NCBI RefSeq assembly: GCF_000425805.1
Contig: NZ_AUED01000003.1
Span: 310,001 to 374,000 of the forward strand
Origin: Pseudomonas vranovensis DSM 16006
GTDB taxonomy: Bacteria > Pseudomonadota > Gammaproteobacteria > Pseudomonadales > Pseudomonadaceae
Direction: 5' to 3'
Length of the DNA: 64,000 nucleotides
The notes beneath the pieces were generated by a model, which did no database searches, was not told the DNA's origin, and saw only the letters and a list, made by a program, of their open reading frames with translations. The translations under genes were made by a program, and so were the position numbers. Numbering within the stretch: the stretch's first letter is position 1; each line of letters starts with the position of its first letter. Of this stretch, positions 35,072 through 44,874 are shown piece after piece.

Positions 35072-36258
35072 GCAGCGTGCAGCGTATTACCGTACTTGGG
35101 GCTACCGGCTCCATCGGCATGAGCACCCTGGATGTCATTGGTCGTCATCCCGAGCGCTATCAGGTGTTCGCGCTGAGTGGTTACTCACGGCTCCAGGAGC
35201 TGCTTGCGCTCTGCCTGCGGCATGCGCCGAGCTTTGCCGTGGTGCCCGGCGCCGAGGCGGCGCAGCAGTTGCGCGCAGGCCTGGCGGCGGCCGGGTCGGC
35301 CACCGAAGTGCTCGAAGGCGAAGCCGGGTTGTGCCAGGTCGCCTCGGCACCTGAGGTCGATACGGTGATGGCGGCCATTGTGGGGGCAGCGGGCTTGCGT
35401 CCGACCTTGGCGGCAGTCGAGGCTGGCAAGAAGGTCTTGCTGGCCAACAAGGAAGCATTGGTGATGTCCGGTGCGCTGTTCATGCAGGCAGTGCAGCGCA
35501 GTGGCGCCGTACTCCTGCCCATCGACAGTGAGCACAACGCGATTTTCCAGTGTTTGCCAAGCGACTATGCGCGCGGTCTGTCCCAGGTCGGTGTGCGGCG
35601 CATCCTGCTGACCGCCTCGGGCGGGCCGTTTCGCGAAACGCCATTGTCGGCCCTGGCCGAGGTCAGTCCGGAGCAGGCCTGTGCCCACCCTAACTGGTCG
35701 ATGGGCCGCAAAATTTCGGTCGATTCGGCCAGCATGATGAACAAGGGGCTGGAGCTGATCGAGGCCTGCTGGCTGTTCGATGCGCGGCCGAGCCAGGTTG
35801 AAGTGGTGGTACATCCCCAGAGTGTCATTCACTCGCTGGTTGACTACGTCGACGGTTCGGTGCTGGCCCAGTTGGGTAACCCGGACATGCGCACGCCAAT
35901 TGCCAATGCGCTGGCCTGGCCGCAGCGGATCGATTCCGGTGTCGCGCCGCTGGACCTGTTCGCCATCGCGCGCCTGGATTTCCAGGCCCCCGATGAGCAG
36001 CGGTTTCCGTGCTTGCGCCTGGCGCGCCAGGCCGCTGAAGCGGGCAACAGTGCGCCGGCGATGCTCAATGCCGCCAACGAAGTGGCGGTGGAGGCATTTC
36101 TCCAGCGGCGCATCCGCTTCCCGGAGATCGCGAGTATGATCGAACAAGTGCTTGATCAGGAGCCGGTCGTGGCGGTGCAGACGCTCGACGCGGTGTTTGC
36201 CGCCGACCAGCGTGCGCGGCAACTGGCCGGGCAATGGTTGAGTCATCACGGGCGCTGA
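35068..36258 (+). CDS. dxr: DXP reductoisomerase
   Basis: The 396-residue enzyme converts DXP to MEP with NADPH, the committed MEP-pathway step. The NADPH motif is [15 protein letters not shown] at the N-terminus. [25 protein letters not shown] and the [14 protein letters not shown] block carry metal and substrate residues. The start is GTG 35068, overlapping the cdsA stop as GTGA; a start upstream inside cdsA is in frame but would add eight unrelated residues. ispD and ispF lie further downstream. Confidence 0.95.
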   Translation: MSSVQRITVLGATGSIGMSTLDVIGRHPERYQVFALSGYSRLQELLALCLRHAPSFAVVPGAEAAQQLRAGLAAAGSATEVLEGEAGLCQVASAPEVDTVMAAIVGAAGLRPTLAAVEAGKKVLLANKEALVMSGALFMQAVQRSGAVLLPIDSEHNAIFQCLPSDYARGLSQVGVRRILLTASGGPFRETPLSALAEVSPEQACAHPNWSMGRKISVDSASMMNKGLELIEACWLFDARPSQVEVVVHPQSVIHSLVDYVDGSVLAQLGNPDMRTPIANALAWPQRIDSGVAPLDLFAIARLDFQAPDEQRFPCLRLARQAAEAGNSAPAMLNAANEVAVEAFLQRRIRFPEIASMIEQVLDQEPVVAVQTLDAVFAADQRARQLAGQWLSHHGR

Positions 36259-36312
36259 GGCCAGGCGCACTGCGTCAGGCCCGGCTGCGCTGAACGTCAT
36301 TCGGAGAAAGAC

Positions 36313-37665
36313 ATGAGTGCGCTCTACATGATTATCGGCACCCTGGTGGCATTGGGTGTGCTGGTCACCTTTCACGAATTCGGTCACTTCTGGGTGGCCC
36401 GGCGTTGTGGTGTCAAGGTCCTGCGTTTTTCCGTCGGTTTCGGCATGCCGTTGCTGCGCTGGCATGACCGCCACGGCACCGAGTTCGTGGTGGCGGCCAT
36501 TCCCTTGGGTGGCTACGTCAAGATGCTCGATGAGCGTGAAGGTGACGTACCGCCAGGCCAGGCAGAGCAGTCCTTCAATCGCAAATCGGTACGCCAGCGC
36601 ATCGCGATCGTCGCGGCTGGGCCTATCGCCAACTTTCTCCTCGCCATTGTGTTCTTCTGGGTGCTGGCAATGCTGGGCACCCAGCAGGAGCGCCCGGTCA
36701 TTGGTGGGGTTGAGCCGGGCAGTGTGGCTGAAGTGGCGGGCCTGAAGGCGGGCCAGGAAATCATGTCCATCGATGGTAAGCCGACCAGTGGCTGGGCTGC
36801 CGTCAACCTGCAGCTGATTCGCCGCCTGGGTGAGAGTGGCCAGTTGCACATCAATGTGCGTGAGGAGGGTGCGACCGTCGACAGCGCCCATGTACTGACG
36901 CTCGATAACTGGCTCAAGGGTGCCGATGAGCCCGACCCGATCCGCTCTTTGGGGCTGCGCCTCTGGCGCCCGGCGTTGCCCCCGGTGCTGGCGGAGCTCG
37001 ATCCTAAAGGCCCTGCCAAGGCAGCTGGCCTGAAAACCGGCGACCGCTTGCTGAGCCTGGATGGAAAAGCCTTGAGCGACTGGCAGCAGGTGGTCGATAC
37101 CGTGCGCAGCCGTGCCGGCAGCAAGATCGTGCTGCAGGTCGAGCGTGACGGCGCCAGCCTGGACATACCGGTTACCCTGGCCACCCGTGGCGAAGGTAAA
37201 TCGGCCAGTGGCTACCTGGGAGCAGGGGTGAAGCCGGTGAAGTGGCCAGATGCCATGCTTCGCGAGGTCAGCTATGGGCCGTTGGAGGCTGTTGGCGAGG
37301 GGGTTTCGAGGACCTGGAGCATGAGCGTCCTGACCCTCGAATCCTTGAAGAAAATGCTGTTCGGCGAGCTCTCGGTAAAAAACTTGAGCGGACCGATAAC
37401 CATTGCTAAAGTGGCGGGCGCTTCGGCCCAGTCGGGTGTTGGAGATTTCCTGAATTTCCTCGCCTACTTGAGCATTAGCCTGGGGGTTCTTAATTTGCTG
37501 CCCATTCCTGTACTGGATGGGGGGCATTTGCTGTTCTACCTGATCGAGTGGGCGCGTGGTCGCCCGCTTTCGGATCGGGTGCAAGGTTGGGGGATCCAGA
37601 TCGGTATCAGTTTGGTAGTCGGGGTGATGTTGCTTGCCCTGATAAACGATTTGGGTCGACTGTAA
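36313..37665 (+). CDS. rseP: RIP metalloprotease RseP
   Basis: The 450-residue inner-membrane site-2 protease cuts anti-sigma factor MucA/RseA after DegS/AlgW, releasing the envelope-stress sigma factor. The zinc motif HEFGH is at residues 21-25, and the second ligand is D402 in PVLDGGHLL. Two PDZ domains lie between (about 120-200 and 205-300). Four membrane helices are visible. AGAAAG precedes ATG 36313. The neighbouring bamA is a classic partner in envelope assembly. Confidence 0.95.
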   Translation: MSALYMIIGTLVALGVLVTFHEFGHFWVARRCGVKVLRFSVGFGMPLLRWHDRHGTEFVVAAIPLGGYVKMLDEREGDVPPGQAEQSFNRKSVRQRIAIVAAGPIANFLLAIVFFWVLAMLGTQQERPVIGGVEPGSVAEVAGLKAGQEIMSIDGKPTSGWAAVNLQLIRRLGESGQLHINVREEGATVDSAHVLTLDNWLKGADEPDPIRSLGLRLWRPALPPVLAELDPKGPAKAAGLKTGDRLLSLDGKALSDWQQVVDTVRSRAGSKIVLQVERDGASLDIPVTLATRGEGKSASGYLGAGVKPVKWPDAMLREVSYGPLEAVGEGVSRTWSMSVLTLESLKKMLFGELSVKNLSGPITIAKVAGASAQSGVGDFLNFLAYLSISLGVLNLLPIPVLDGGHLLFYLIEWARGRPLSDRVQGWGIQIGISLVVGVMLLALINDLGRL

Positions 37666-37739
37666 AGCTTCGCTCAATTGCGAACCTGCCGCGTCCCGCG
37701 GCGGGTCGTTTATTGCCAGTTGGAATAAGAAAGGACTTC

Positions 37740-40088
37740 ATGAAACGTCTGCTGCTAACTGCGGTTCTCGCCGTACTGATGATCGCTGAAGTTCACGCCG
37801 AGTCCTTCACCATCTCCGATATTCGTGTCAATGGTCTGCAGCGGGTTTCCGCGGGCAGCGTTTTCGGCGCTTTGCCATTGAACGTCGGGGATGAGGCCGA
37901 TGACCGTCGCCTGGTGGAATCCACCCGCGCGTTGTTCAAGACCGGTTTCTTCCAGGATATCCAACTGGGCCGTGACGGTAACGTCCTGATCATTACCGTG
38001 GTCGAGCGTCCTTCGGTGTCCAGCATCGAGATCGAAGGCAACAAGGCCATCAGCACTGAAGACCTTATGAAAGGTCTGAAGCAGTCGGGCCTGTCCGAAG
38101 GCGAAATTTTCCAGCGCGCCACCCTCGAGGGTGTGCGTAACGAACTGCAGCGCCAGTACGTTGCCCAGGGCCGCTACTCGGCCGAGGTCGAGACCGAAGT
38201 GGTGCCGCAACCGCGCAACCGCGTCGGCCTGAAGATCAAGATCAACGAAGGCACCGTCGCTGCCATCCAGCACATCAACGTGGTCGGCAATACCGTCTTC
38301 CCGGACGAAGACCTGATCGGCCTGTTCGAGCTCAAGACCACCAACTGGCTGTCGTTCTTCAAGAACGATGACAAGTACGCCCGCGAAAAACTCTCCGGCG
38401 ACCTTGAGCGCCTGCGTTCCTACTACCTGGACCGCGGCTATATCAACATGGACATCGCCTCTACCCAGGTATCCATCACCCCGGACAAGAAGCACGTCTA
38501 CATCACTGTCAACGTCAACGAAGGCGAGAAGTACACCGTTCGTGACGTCAAGCTCTCTGGTGACCTCAAGGTGCCGGAAGACCAGGTCAAGTCGCTGATG
38601 CTGGTGCAGCCAGGCCAGGTATTCTCGCGCAAGGTGATGACCACGACCTCCGAGCTGATCACCCGCCGCCTGGGTAACGAGGGCTACACCTTCGCCAACG
38701 TCAACGGCGTACCTCAGCCAAACGACCAGGATCACACTGTCGATATCACCTTCGTGGTCGATCCGGGCAAACGTGCCTACGTCAACCGTATCAACTTCCG
38801 TGGCAACACCAAGTCCGAAGACGAAGTGCTGCGCCGCGAAATGCGCCAGATGGAAGGCGGCTGGGCTTCGACCTACCTGATCGACCAGTCCAAGACCCGT
38901 CTGGAGCGCCTGGGCTTCTTCAAGGAAGTCAACGTCGAGACCCCGGCTGTTCCAGGGACCGACGACCAGGTCGACGTCAACTACAGCGTCGAGGAGCAGG
39001 CTTCCGGTTCGATCACCGCCAGCGTTGGTTTCGCCCAGAGCGCGGGCCTGATCCTCGGTGGCTCGATCAGCCAGACCAACTTCCTGGGTACCGGTAACAA
39101 GGTGTCCATCGGCCTGACTCGAAGCGAATACCAGAGCCGCTACAACTTCGGCTTCGTCGACCCCTACTGGACTGCCGATGGCGTCAGCCTGGGTTACAAC
39201 GCCTTCTATCGCACCACCGACTACGATGACCTCGACGTCGACGTGGCCAGCTATGCGGTAGACAGCCTTGGTGCCGGTGTCAGCGTTGGCTACCCGATCA
39301 GCGAAACTTCGCGCCTGACCTTCGGTCTGACCGTGCAGCAGGACGAAATCAAGACGGGTAAGTACACCGTTGACGAGATCTTCGACTTCGTCAACGAAGA
39401 GGGTGACAAGTACCTGAACTTCAAGGCTTCGGCCGGCTGGTCCGAGTCGACCCTGAACAAGGGTGTGCTGGCGACCCGTGGTCACTCCCAGAGCCTGGTG
39501 CTCGAAGCGACCACGCCGGGCAGCGACCTGTCGTTCTTCAAGCTCGACTACCGTGGCCAACTGTTCAAGCCGATCACCAACGACTACACCCTGCGACTGC
39601 ACACCGAGCTGGGCTATGGTGATGGTTTCGGTGGTACATCGGGCCTGCCGTTCTACGAGAACTACTATGCCGGTGGTTTCAACTCGGTCCGTGGTTTCAA
39701 GGACAGCAGCCTGGGCCCACGCAGTACCCCAAGCAACGGTCACAACCCGGGCACCATTGCCGACCCGGACCAGGATCCACTGCCGTTCGGTGGTAACGTC
39801 CTCGTGCAGGGCGGTGTAGAGCTGCTGTTCCCGCTGCCGTTCGTCAAGGATCAGCGTTCGCTGCGTACCTCGGTCTTCTGGGATGTGGGTAACGTGTTCG
39901 ACACCAACTGCGGTTCCAAGCCTGATTGCGAAGATGTCGGCCTGTCGGGTCTGGCCAGCTCCGTCGGCCTGGGCGTTACCTGGATCACTGCGCTGGGCCC
40001 GTTGAGCTTCAGCCTGGCCATGCCGGTCAAGAAGCCGGACGAAGCCGATACCCAGGTGTTCCAATTCTCTCTGGGCCAGACCTTCTAA
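37740..40088 (+). CDS. bamA: Outer-membrane assembly factor BamA
   Basis: The 782-residue protein is the core of the BAM complex that inserts beta-barrels. A signal peptide ends at VHA-E (cleavage after residue 20). Five POTRA domains (about 21-420) precede the C-terminal beta-barrel. The VRGF motif is in GGFNSVRGFKDS, and the last residue is Phe (LGQTF), the usual outer-membrane signal. I start at ATG 37740 with AAGGA upstream; longer frames begin inside rseP and lack a signal peptide. It is essential in Gram-negatives. Confidence 0.97.
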   Translation: MKRLLLTAVLAVLMIAEVHAESFTISDIRVNGLQRVSAGSVFGALPLNVGDEADDRRLVESTRALFKTGFFQDIQLGRDGNVLIITVVERPSVSSIEIEGNKAISTEDLMKGLKQSGLSEGEIFQRATLEGVRNELQRQYVAQGRYSAEVETEVVPQPRNRVGLKIKINEGTVAAIQHINVVGNTVFPDEDLIGLFELKTTNWLSFFKNDDKYAREKLSGDLERLRSYYLDRGYINMDIASTQVSITPDKKHVYITVNVNEGEKYTVRDVKLSGDLKVPEDQVKSLMLVQPGQVFSRKVMTTTSELITRRLGNEGYTFANVNGVPQPNDQDHTVDITFVVDPGKRAYVNRINFRGNTKSEDEVLRREMRQMEGGWASTYLIDQSKTRLERLGFFKEVNVETPAVPGTDDQVDVNYSVEEQASGSITASVGFAQSAGLILGGSISQTNFLGTGNKVSIGLTRSEYQSRYNFGFVDPYWTADGVSLGYNAFYRTTDYDDLDVDVASYAVDSLGAGVSVGYPISETSRLTFGLTVQQDEIKTGKYTVDEIFDFVNEEGDKYLNFKASAGWSESTLNKGVLATRGHSQSLVLEATTPGSDLSFFKLDYRGQLFKPITNDYTLRLHTELGYGDGFGGTSGLPFYENYYAGGFNSVRGFKDSSLGPRSTPSNGHNPGTIADPDQDPLPFGGNVLVQGGVELLFPLPFVKDQRSLRTSVFWDVGNVFDTNCGSKPDCEDVGLSGLASSVGLGVTWITALGPLSFSLAMPVKKPDEADTQVFQFSLGQTF

Positions 40089-40129
40089 GGTCTGCCCCTT
40101 GCTAACAACGGATTCTGTAGGAGTGCATC

Positions 40130-40633
40130 GTGCGTAAGTTGACCCAACTGGCAGTACTGGCTGCGGCCCTGGTCGCAACCCCGGCTTTCGCCGAAATGAA
40201 AATTGCCGTGCTGAACTATCAGATGGCCCTGCTTGAATCGGACGCGGCCAAGAAATACGCCGTCGATGCCGAGAAAAAATTCGGCCCGCAATTGACCAAG
40301 CTGAAAAACCTGGAAAGCAGTGCCAAGGGCATCGCCGACCGCATTCGTGCCGGTGGCGACAAGATGGCCCAGCCAGAGCGTGAGCGTCTGGAGCTTGAAT
40401 ACAAGCAGAAAGCCCGTGACTTCCAGTTCCAGTCCAAGGAATTGAACGAGTCCAAGGCCGTGGCTGACCGCGAAATGCTCAAGCAGCTGAAGCCGAAGCT
40501 CGATGGCGCTGTTGAAGAAGTCATCAAGAAAGGCGGTTTTGATCTGGTTCTCGAGCGTGGCGCGGTCATTGATGTCAAGCCTCAGTATGACATCACCCGC
40601 CAGGTCATCGAGCGCATGAATCAGTCCCGTTGA
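40130..40633 (+). CDS. skp: Periplasmic chaperone Skp (OmpH)
   Basis: The 167-residue protein has a GTG start at 40130 with TAGGAG upstream. A signal peptide ends at AFA-E (after residue 21). The rest is the coiled-coil tentacle (about 40-120), rich in Lys, Glu and Ala, and a short beta body ([35 protein letters not shown]). Skp trimers hold unfolded outer-membrane proteins and pass them to BamA, so its place next to bamA fits. Confidence 0.95.
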   Translation: MRKLTQLAVLAAALVATPAFAEMKIAVLNYQMALLESDAAKKYAVDAEKKFGPQLTKLKNLESSAKGIADRIRAGGDKMAQPERERLELEYKQKARDFQFQSKELNESKAVADREMLKQLKPKLDGAVEEVIKKGGFDLVLERGAVIDVKPQYDITRQVIERMNQSR

Positions 40634-40635
40634 GT

Positions 40636-41691
40636 ATGACTGTGACTATGAAACTCGGTCAGTTGGCCGAGTTCCTCGGGGCTACCTTGAGTGGCCCCGC
40701 GGAGCTGGAAATCACCGGCCTGGCAACCCTTCAGGAAGCTGGGCCGGGTCAGTTGAGCTTCCTCGCCAATCCGCAGTACCGCAAGTACCTCGGTGATAGC
40801 CATGCGGCCGCCGTGCTGCTCAAGGCTGCCGATGCCGAAGGCTTTGCCGGTCATGCACTGATTGTCGCCGACCCGTACCTTGCCTACGCGCGCATCTCCC
40901 ACCTGTTCGATCCAAAGCCCAGGGCTGTAGCGGGAATTCATCCCAGCGCCGTGGTTGCCAGTGATGCTCAGGTAGATGCCAGCGCCAGCGTTGGTGCCTT
41001 TGCGGTAATCGAGAGTGGTGCGCAGATCGGTCCGGGGGTATCCATCGGTGCCCAGTGTTTCATCGGCGCGCGCTGCGTGATCGGAGAGGGTGGCTGGTTG
41101 GCGCCGCGAGTAACCCTGTACCACGATGTGCGCATTGGCAAACGCGTGGTGATCCAGTCGGGCGCGGTGATCGGTGGTGAAGGCTTTGGCTTTGCCAACG
41201 ATAAAGGCGTCTGGCAGAAGATCGCCCAAATTGGCGGCGTGAGCATCGGTGACGATGTCGAGATCGGCGTGAACACCGCGGTAGACCGTGGCGCCCTGGC
41301 CGACACCCGGATCGGAGACGGGGTCAAGCTCGACAACCAGATCCAGATCGCCCATAACGTACAGATCGGTGATCACACGGCAATGGCTGCGTGCGTCGGT
41401 ATTTCCGGCAGTACCAAGATCGGCAAGCATTGCACCATCGCCGGCGGTGTCGGCATGGTGGGGCATATCGATGTCTGTGATGGCGTATTCGTATCCGGCA
41501 TGACCATGGTCACTCGCTCCATTACCGAGCCAGGAGCCTATTCTTCCGGTACGGCGATGCAGACACTGGGCGAGTGGCGTAAAAGTGCCGCCCGGATTCG
41601 TCAACTCGACGAGATGGCCAAACGGCTCCAACAGCTGGAAAAGCGTGTCGAGGCCGTGACCTCAGGCAGCCAGCCTTCATCTGAAGGCTGA
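40636..41691 (+). CDS. lpxD: LpxD acyltransferase (lipid A)
   Basis: The 351-residue enzyme adds the second 3-hydroxyacyl chain to UDP-glucosamine. A left-handed beta-helix of hexapeptide repeats runs from about residue 100 to 300 ([20 protein letters not shown]), and the catalytic His lies in [10 protein letters not shown]-terminal helical tail follows. I start at ATG 40636; a TTG at 40630 overlaps the skp stop and is in frame but less likely. fabZ, lpxA and lpxB follow in order. Confidence 0.95.
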   Translation: MTVTMKLGQLAEFLGATLSGPAELEITGLATLQEAGPGQLSFLANPQYRKYLGDSHAAAVLLKAADAEGFAGHALIVADPYLAYARISHLFDPKPRAVAGIHPSAVVASDAQVDASASVGAFAVIESGAQIGPGVSIGAQCFIGARCVIGEGGWLAPRVTLYHDVRIGKRVVIQSGAVIGGEGFGFANDKGVWQKIAQIGGVSIGDDVEIGVNTAVDRGALADTRIGDGVKLDNQIQIAHNVQIGDHTAMAACVGISGSTKIGKHCTIAGGVGMVGHIDVCDGVFVSGMTMVTRSITEPGAYSSGTAMQTLGEWRKSAARIRQLDEMAKRLQQLEKRVEAVTSGSQPSSEG

Positions 41692-41802
41692 TACCATTTC
41701 CTGATCGAGAGTGAATAGCCGCAGGCTGACTCTTTGATTTTGCAAAAGGAGCGCCTGGCGAATACGGGCGCTCCCTATCTTTACTACAGGCTTCCCCCCG
41801 AA

Positions 41803-42243
41803 ATGATGGACATCAACGAGATTCGCGAATACCTGCCTCACCGTTACCCGTTCCTGCTGGTGGACCGTGTAGCGGAGCTGGACGTCGAGGCCAAGCGCAT
41901 TCGTGCCTACAAGAATGTCAGCATCAACGAACCTTTCTTTAATGGTCACTTCCCGGCGCACCCGATCATGCCGGGCGTGCTGATCATCGAAGCCATGGCT
42001 CAGGCAGCCGGTATCCTTGGCTTCAAGATGCTCGATGTGAAACCGGCCGATGGCACTCTTTACTACTTCGTTGGCTCCGACAAGCTACGCTTTCGTCAGC
42101 CTGTATTGCCGGGTGACCAGCTGATCCTCGAAGCCAAGTTCATCAGTTGCAAGCGCCAGATCTGGAAGTTCGAGTGCCAGGCGTCGGTCGACGGCAAGCC
42201 GGTATGCTCGGCCGAGATCATCTGCGCGGAACGTAAACTATGA
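41803..42243 (+). CDS. fabZ: 3-hydroxyacyl-ACP dehydratase FabZ
   Basis: The 146-residue hot-dog-fold enzyme dehydrates 3-hydroxyacyl-ACP in fatty-acid synthesis. The catalytic His is in [13 protein letters not shown] and the Glu in [11 protein letters not shown] start at ATG 41803 ([16 protein letters not shown]), the start used for other pseudomonad FabZ proteins; upstream in-frame codons would add about 23 residues without family support. The stop overlaps the lpxA start as ATGA. FabZ and LpxA compete for the same 3-hydroxyacyl-ACP, so co-location is expected. Confidence 0.95.
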   Translation: MMDINEIREYLPHRYPFLLVDRVAELDVEAKRIRAYKNVSINEPFFNGHFPAHPIMPGVLIIEAMAQAAGILGFKMLDVKPADGTLYYFVGSDKLRFRQPVLPGDQLILEAKFISCKRQIWKFECQASVDGKPVCSAEIICAERKL

Positions 42244-43016
42244 GTTTGATTGACCCTCGGGCAATCATCGATCCATCGGCGAAGCTCGCCGACGGCGTCG
42301 AGGTCGGCCCTTGGTCTATCATCGGTGCCGGGGTTGAGATCGGCGAGGGGACCATCATCGGTCCGCACGTGATACTCAAAGGCCCGACCCGTATTGGTAA
42401 GCACAACCGCATCTACCAGTTCTCCTCGGTAGGTGAAGACACCCCTGACCTCAAGTACAAGGGTGAAGCCACGCGCCTGGTGATCGGTGATCACAATGTG
42501 ATTCGCGAAGGCGTGACGATCCACCGTGGCACCGTGCAAGACCGCTCGGAGACCACGCTGGGTGATCACAACCTGATCATGGCTTATGCCCATATCGGTC
42601 ACGACAGCGTCATTGGCAATCATTGCATCCTGGTCAACAACACGGCGCTGGCAGGTCATGTACACGTCGACGACTGGGCGATCCTGTCCGGTTTCACCCT
42701 GGTCCATCAGTTCTGCCATATCGGTGCGCACAGCTTTTCCGGCATGGGAACGGCGATCGGCAAGGATGTTCCGGCCTATGTCACGGTGTTCGGCAACCCG
42801 GCCGAAGCTCGCAGCATGAACTTCGAGGGCATGCGTCGCAGGGGTTTCAGCGAAGATGCCATTCATGCCCTGCGTCGCGCGTACAAGGTGGTTTACCGCC
42901 AGGGCCTGACGGTCGAGCAAGCGATTGCCGAACTGGCGGAGCCTGCGACCCAATTCCCTGAAGTCGACGTGTTCCTCAAGTCGATCCAGAACTCCACCCG
43001 CGGCATCACCCGCTGA
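42240..43016 (+). CDS. lpxA: UDP-GlcNAc acyltransferase LpxA
   Basis: The 258-residue beta-helix enzyme starts lipid A synthesis by acylating UDP-GlcNAc at O3. Hexapeptide repeats start at residue 8 ([20 protein letters not shown]), and the catalytic His is in [11 protein letters not shown]. The C-terminal helical domain is intact ([20 protein letters not shown]). It overlaps fabZ by ATGA and is one base before lpxB. Confidence 0.96.
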   Translation: MSLIDPRAIIDPSAKLADGVEVGPWSIIGAGVEIGEGTIIGPHVILKGPTRIGKHNRIYQFSSVGEDTPDLKYKGEATRLVIGDHNVIREGVTIHRGTVQDRSETTLGDHNLIMAYAHIGHDSVIGNHCILVNNTALAGHVHVDDWAILSGFTLVHQFCHIGAHSFSGMGTAIGKDVPAYVTVFGNPAEARSMNFEGMRRRGFSEDAIHALRRAYKVVYRQGLTVEQAIAELAEPATQFPEVDVFLKSIQNSTRGITR

Positions 43017-43017
43017 T

Positions 43018-44145
43018 ATGGCTGAACTCTGTGTAGCGCTGGTGGCGGGTGAGGCCAGCGGTGACATCCTCGGTGCCGGGTTGATGCGCGCGCTCAAGGC
43101 GCGCCATCCTCAGGTGCGCTTCATTGGCGTCGGCGGCCCGCTGATGCAGGCTGAAGGCCTGGTCTCCTACTTTCCCATGGAGCGTCTGGCGGTCATGGGC
43201 CTGGTCGAAGTGCTCGGGCGCCTGCGCGAGTTGCTCAAGCGGCGCAAGGCGCTGATCCAGACGCTGATCGAGGCACGACCGGATGTGTTCATCGGCATCG
43301 ACGCCCCGGATTTTACCCTCAACATCGAATTGAACCTGCGCAAGGCCGGGATCAAGACCGTGCATTACGTCAGCCCCTCGGTTTGGGCCTGGCGGCAGAA
43401 ACGCGTGTTGAAAATCCGTGAAGGCTGCGACCTGGTGCTGACACTGTTCCCCTACGAGGCCAGGTTCTACGAAGAGAAGGGTGTGCCGGTGCGTTTTGTC
43501 GGTCATCCGCTGGCCGACAGCATTCCACTGCAGGCCGACCGAGCTCAGGCTCGAGAGCAGCTTGGCCTGGGCGATGGGCCCCTGGTGGCCTTGATGCCAG
43601 GCAGTCGTGGCGGAGAAGTGGGGCGTCTGGGAACATTGTTTCTCGATGCTGCGCATCGCTTGCAGGCGCTGGTTCCCGGTGTTCGCTTCGTTTCGCCGTG
43701 CGCCAATGCCGAGCGTCGCGCGCAGCTTGAGCAGATGATGGTAGGCCGCGATTTGCCCCTGACCCTGCTCGATGGCCGCTCCCACCAGGCGCTGGCGGCC
43801 TGTGACGCGGTGCTGATCGCCTCGGGTACTGCCACCCTGGAAGCCTTGCTGTTCAAGCGCCCGATGGTGGTCGCCTACCGCATGGCGCCGCTGACTTACT
43901 GGATTCTCAAACGACTGGTCAAAAGCCCTTACGTCTCCCTGCCCAACCTGCTGGCACAGCGCATGCTAGTGCCTGAGCTGCTGCAGGAAGCCGCCACCGC
44001 CGAAGTCCTGGCCCAGACCCTGGCGCCATTGGTAGAAGGTGGCGAACAGCAGACCGAAAGTTTTGACCAGATTCACCGTACCCTGCGCCGCGATGCCTCC
44101 AACCAGGCAGCTGACGCGGTGCTGGCCTTGCTGGAAGCCCGATAG
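43018..44145 (+). CDS. lpxB: Lipid-A-disaccharide synthase LpxB
   Basis: The 375-residue GT19 enzyme joins lipid X and UDP-diacyl-Glc[22 protein letters not shown] at the N-terminus, the [12 protein letters not shown] block and [14 protein letters not shown] are canonical. I start at ATG 43018 ([11 protein letters not shown]), one base after the lpxA stop; an in-frame start at 42925 lies inside lpxA and adds an unrelated 31 residues. Its stop is directly followed by the rnhB ATG. Confidence 0.95.
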   Translation: MAELCVALVAGEASGDILGAGLMRALKARHPQVRFIGVGGPLMQAEGLVSYFPMERLAVMGLVEVLGRLRELLKRRKALIQTLIEARPDVFIGIDAPDFTLNIELNLRKAGIKTVHYVSPSVWAWRQKRVLKIREGCDLVLTLFPYEARFYEEKGVPVRFVGHPLADSIPLQADRAQAREQLGLGDGPLVALMPGSRGGEVGRLGTLFLDAAHRLQALVPGVRFVSPCANAERRAQLEQMMVGRDLPLTLLDGRSHQALAACDAVLIASGTATLEALLFKRPMVVAYRMAPLTYWILKRLVKSPYVSLPNLLAQRMLVPELLQEAATAEVLAQTLAPLVEGGEQQTESFDQIHRTLRRDASNQAADAVLALLEAR

Positions 44146-44775
44146 ATGCAAATGGGACTGGACTTCACCCTGGTCGAAGACCTGGTGGCCGGGGTTGACG
44201 AAGTCGGCCGTGGGCCGTTGTGCGGTGCGGTGGTGACTGCCGCCGTGATTCTCGATCCGCAGCGGCCGATCCTTGGCCTGAACGACTCGAAGAAGCTCAC
44301 CGAGGCCCGTCGCGAGAGGCTGTTCGACGAAATCTGCGAAAAAGCCCTGAGCTTCTGTATTGCTCGTGCCGAAGTCGAAGAAATCGATGAACTGAATATT
44401 CTGCATGCCACTATGCTGGCCATGCAGCGGGCAGTCGAAGGCCTGAGCATTACGCCAAAACTGGCCCTGATCGACGGCAATCGCTGTCCCAAGCTGTCGA
44501 TTCCGGCCGAGCCGGTGATCAAGGGCGATAGCCAGGTGCCGGCAATCGCTGCCGCGTCGATTCTGGCCAAGGTCACCCGAGACCGTGAAATGGCCGCCTT
44601 TGAGTTGATTTACCCAGGCTACGGCATCGGCGGACACAAGGGGTATCCGACGCCGGTGCATCTCGAAGCCTTGGCGCGCCTGGGGCCGACGCCTATTCAT
44701 CGGCGCTCCTTCGCGCCAGTGCGCGCCGCTTATGAAGCTCGAGAGGCCCTGGGTAGCGAGTTCGTCGGGGCCTGA
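44146..44775 (+). CDS. rnhB: Ribonuclease HII
   Basis: The 209-residue enzyme cuts RNA in RNA-DNA hybrids and at single ribonucleotides in DNA. The family motif [15 protein letters not shown] holds D18 and E19; the later DGNRCPKL and GGHKGYPTP blocks also fit. It starts directly at the lpxB stop and ends the lipid A block. A terminator at 44824-44847 separates it from dnaE. Confidence 0.95.
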   Translation: MQMGLDFTLVEDLVAGVDEVGRGPLCGAVVTAAVILDPQRPILGLNDSKKLTEARRERLFDEICEKALSFCIARAEVEEIDELNILHATMLAMQRAVEGLSITPKLALIDGNRCPKLSIPAEPVIKGDSQVPAIAAASILAKVTRDREMAAFELIYPGYGIGGHKGYPTPVHLEALARLGPTPIHRRSFAPVRAAYEAREALGSEFVGA

Positions 44776-44823
44776 TGGCTTCGGACAGGTATCAGCAGCC
44801 CTGCGCTGGCTGATGTTTTGATC

Positions 44824-44847
44824 AAGGCCCGGTACAATCCGGGCCTT
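44824..44847 (+). terminator. Terminator between rnhB and dnaE
   Basis: AAGGCCCGG (44824-44832), loop TACAAT, CCGGGCCTT (44839-44847), then GTTGTTTT. This is a perfect 9-bp stem with a U-rich tail. The loop is also a TACAAT -10-like hexamer, 37 bases before the dnaE start. Confidence 0.8.
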
Positions 44848-44874
44848 GTTGTTTTGTGCTGCTATAGGATCATC

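Noticed and set aside
35185..37677. 830-codon - strand frame opposite dxr and rseP
   Set aside because: It is a reading-frame shadow of high-GC genes; the sense genes have complete motifs and overlaps.
37755..40178. 807-codon - strand frame opposite bamA
   Set aside because: It is antisense to an unmistakable BamA, and its protein is low in aromatic motifs and has no family features.
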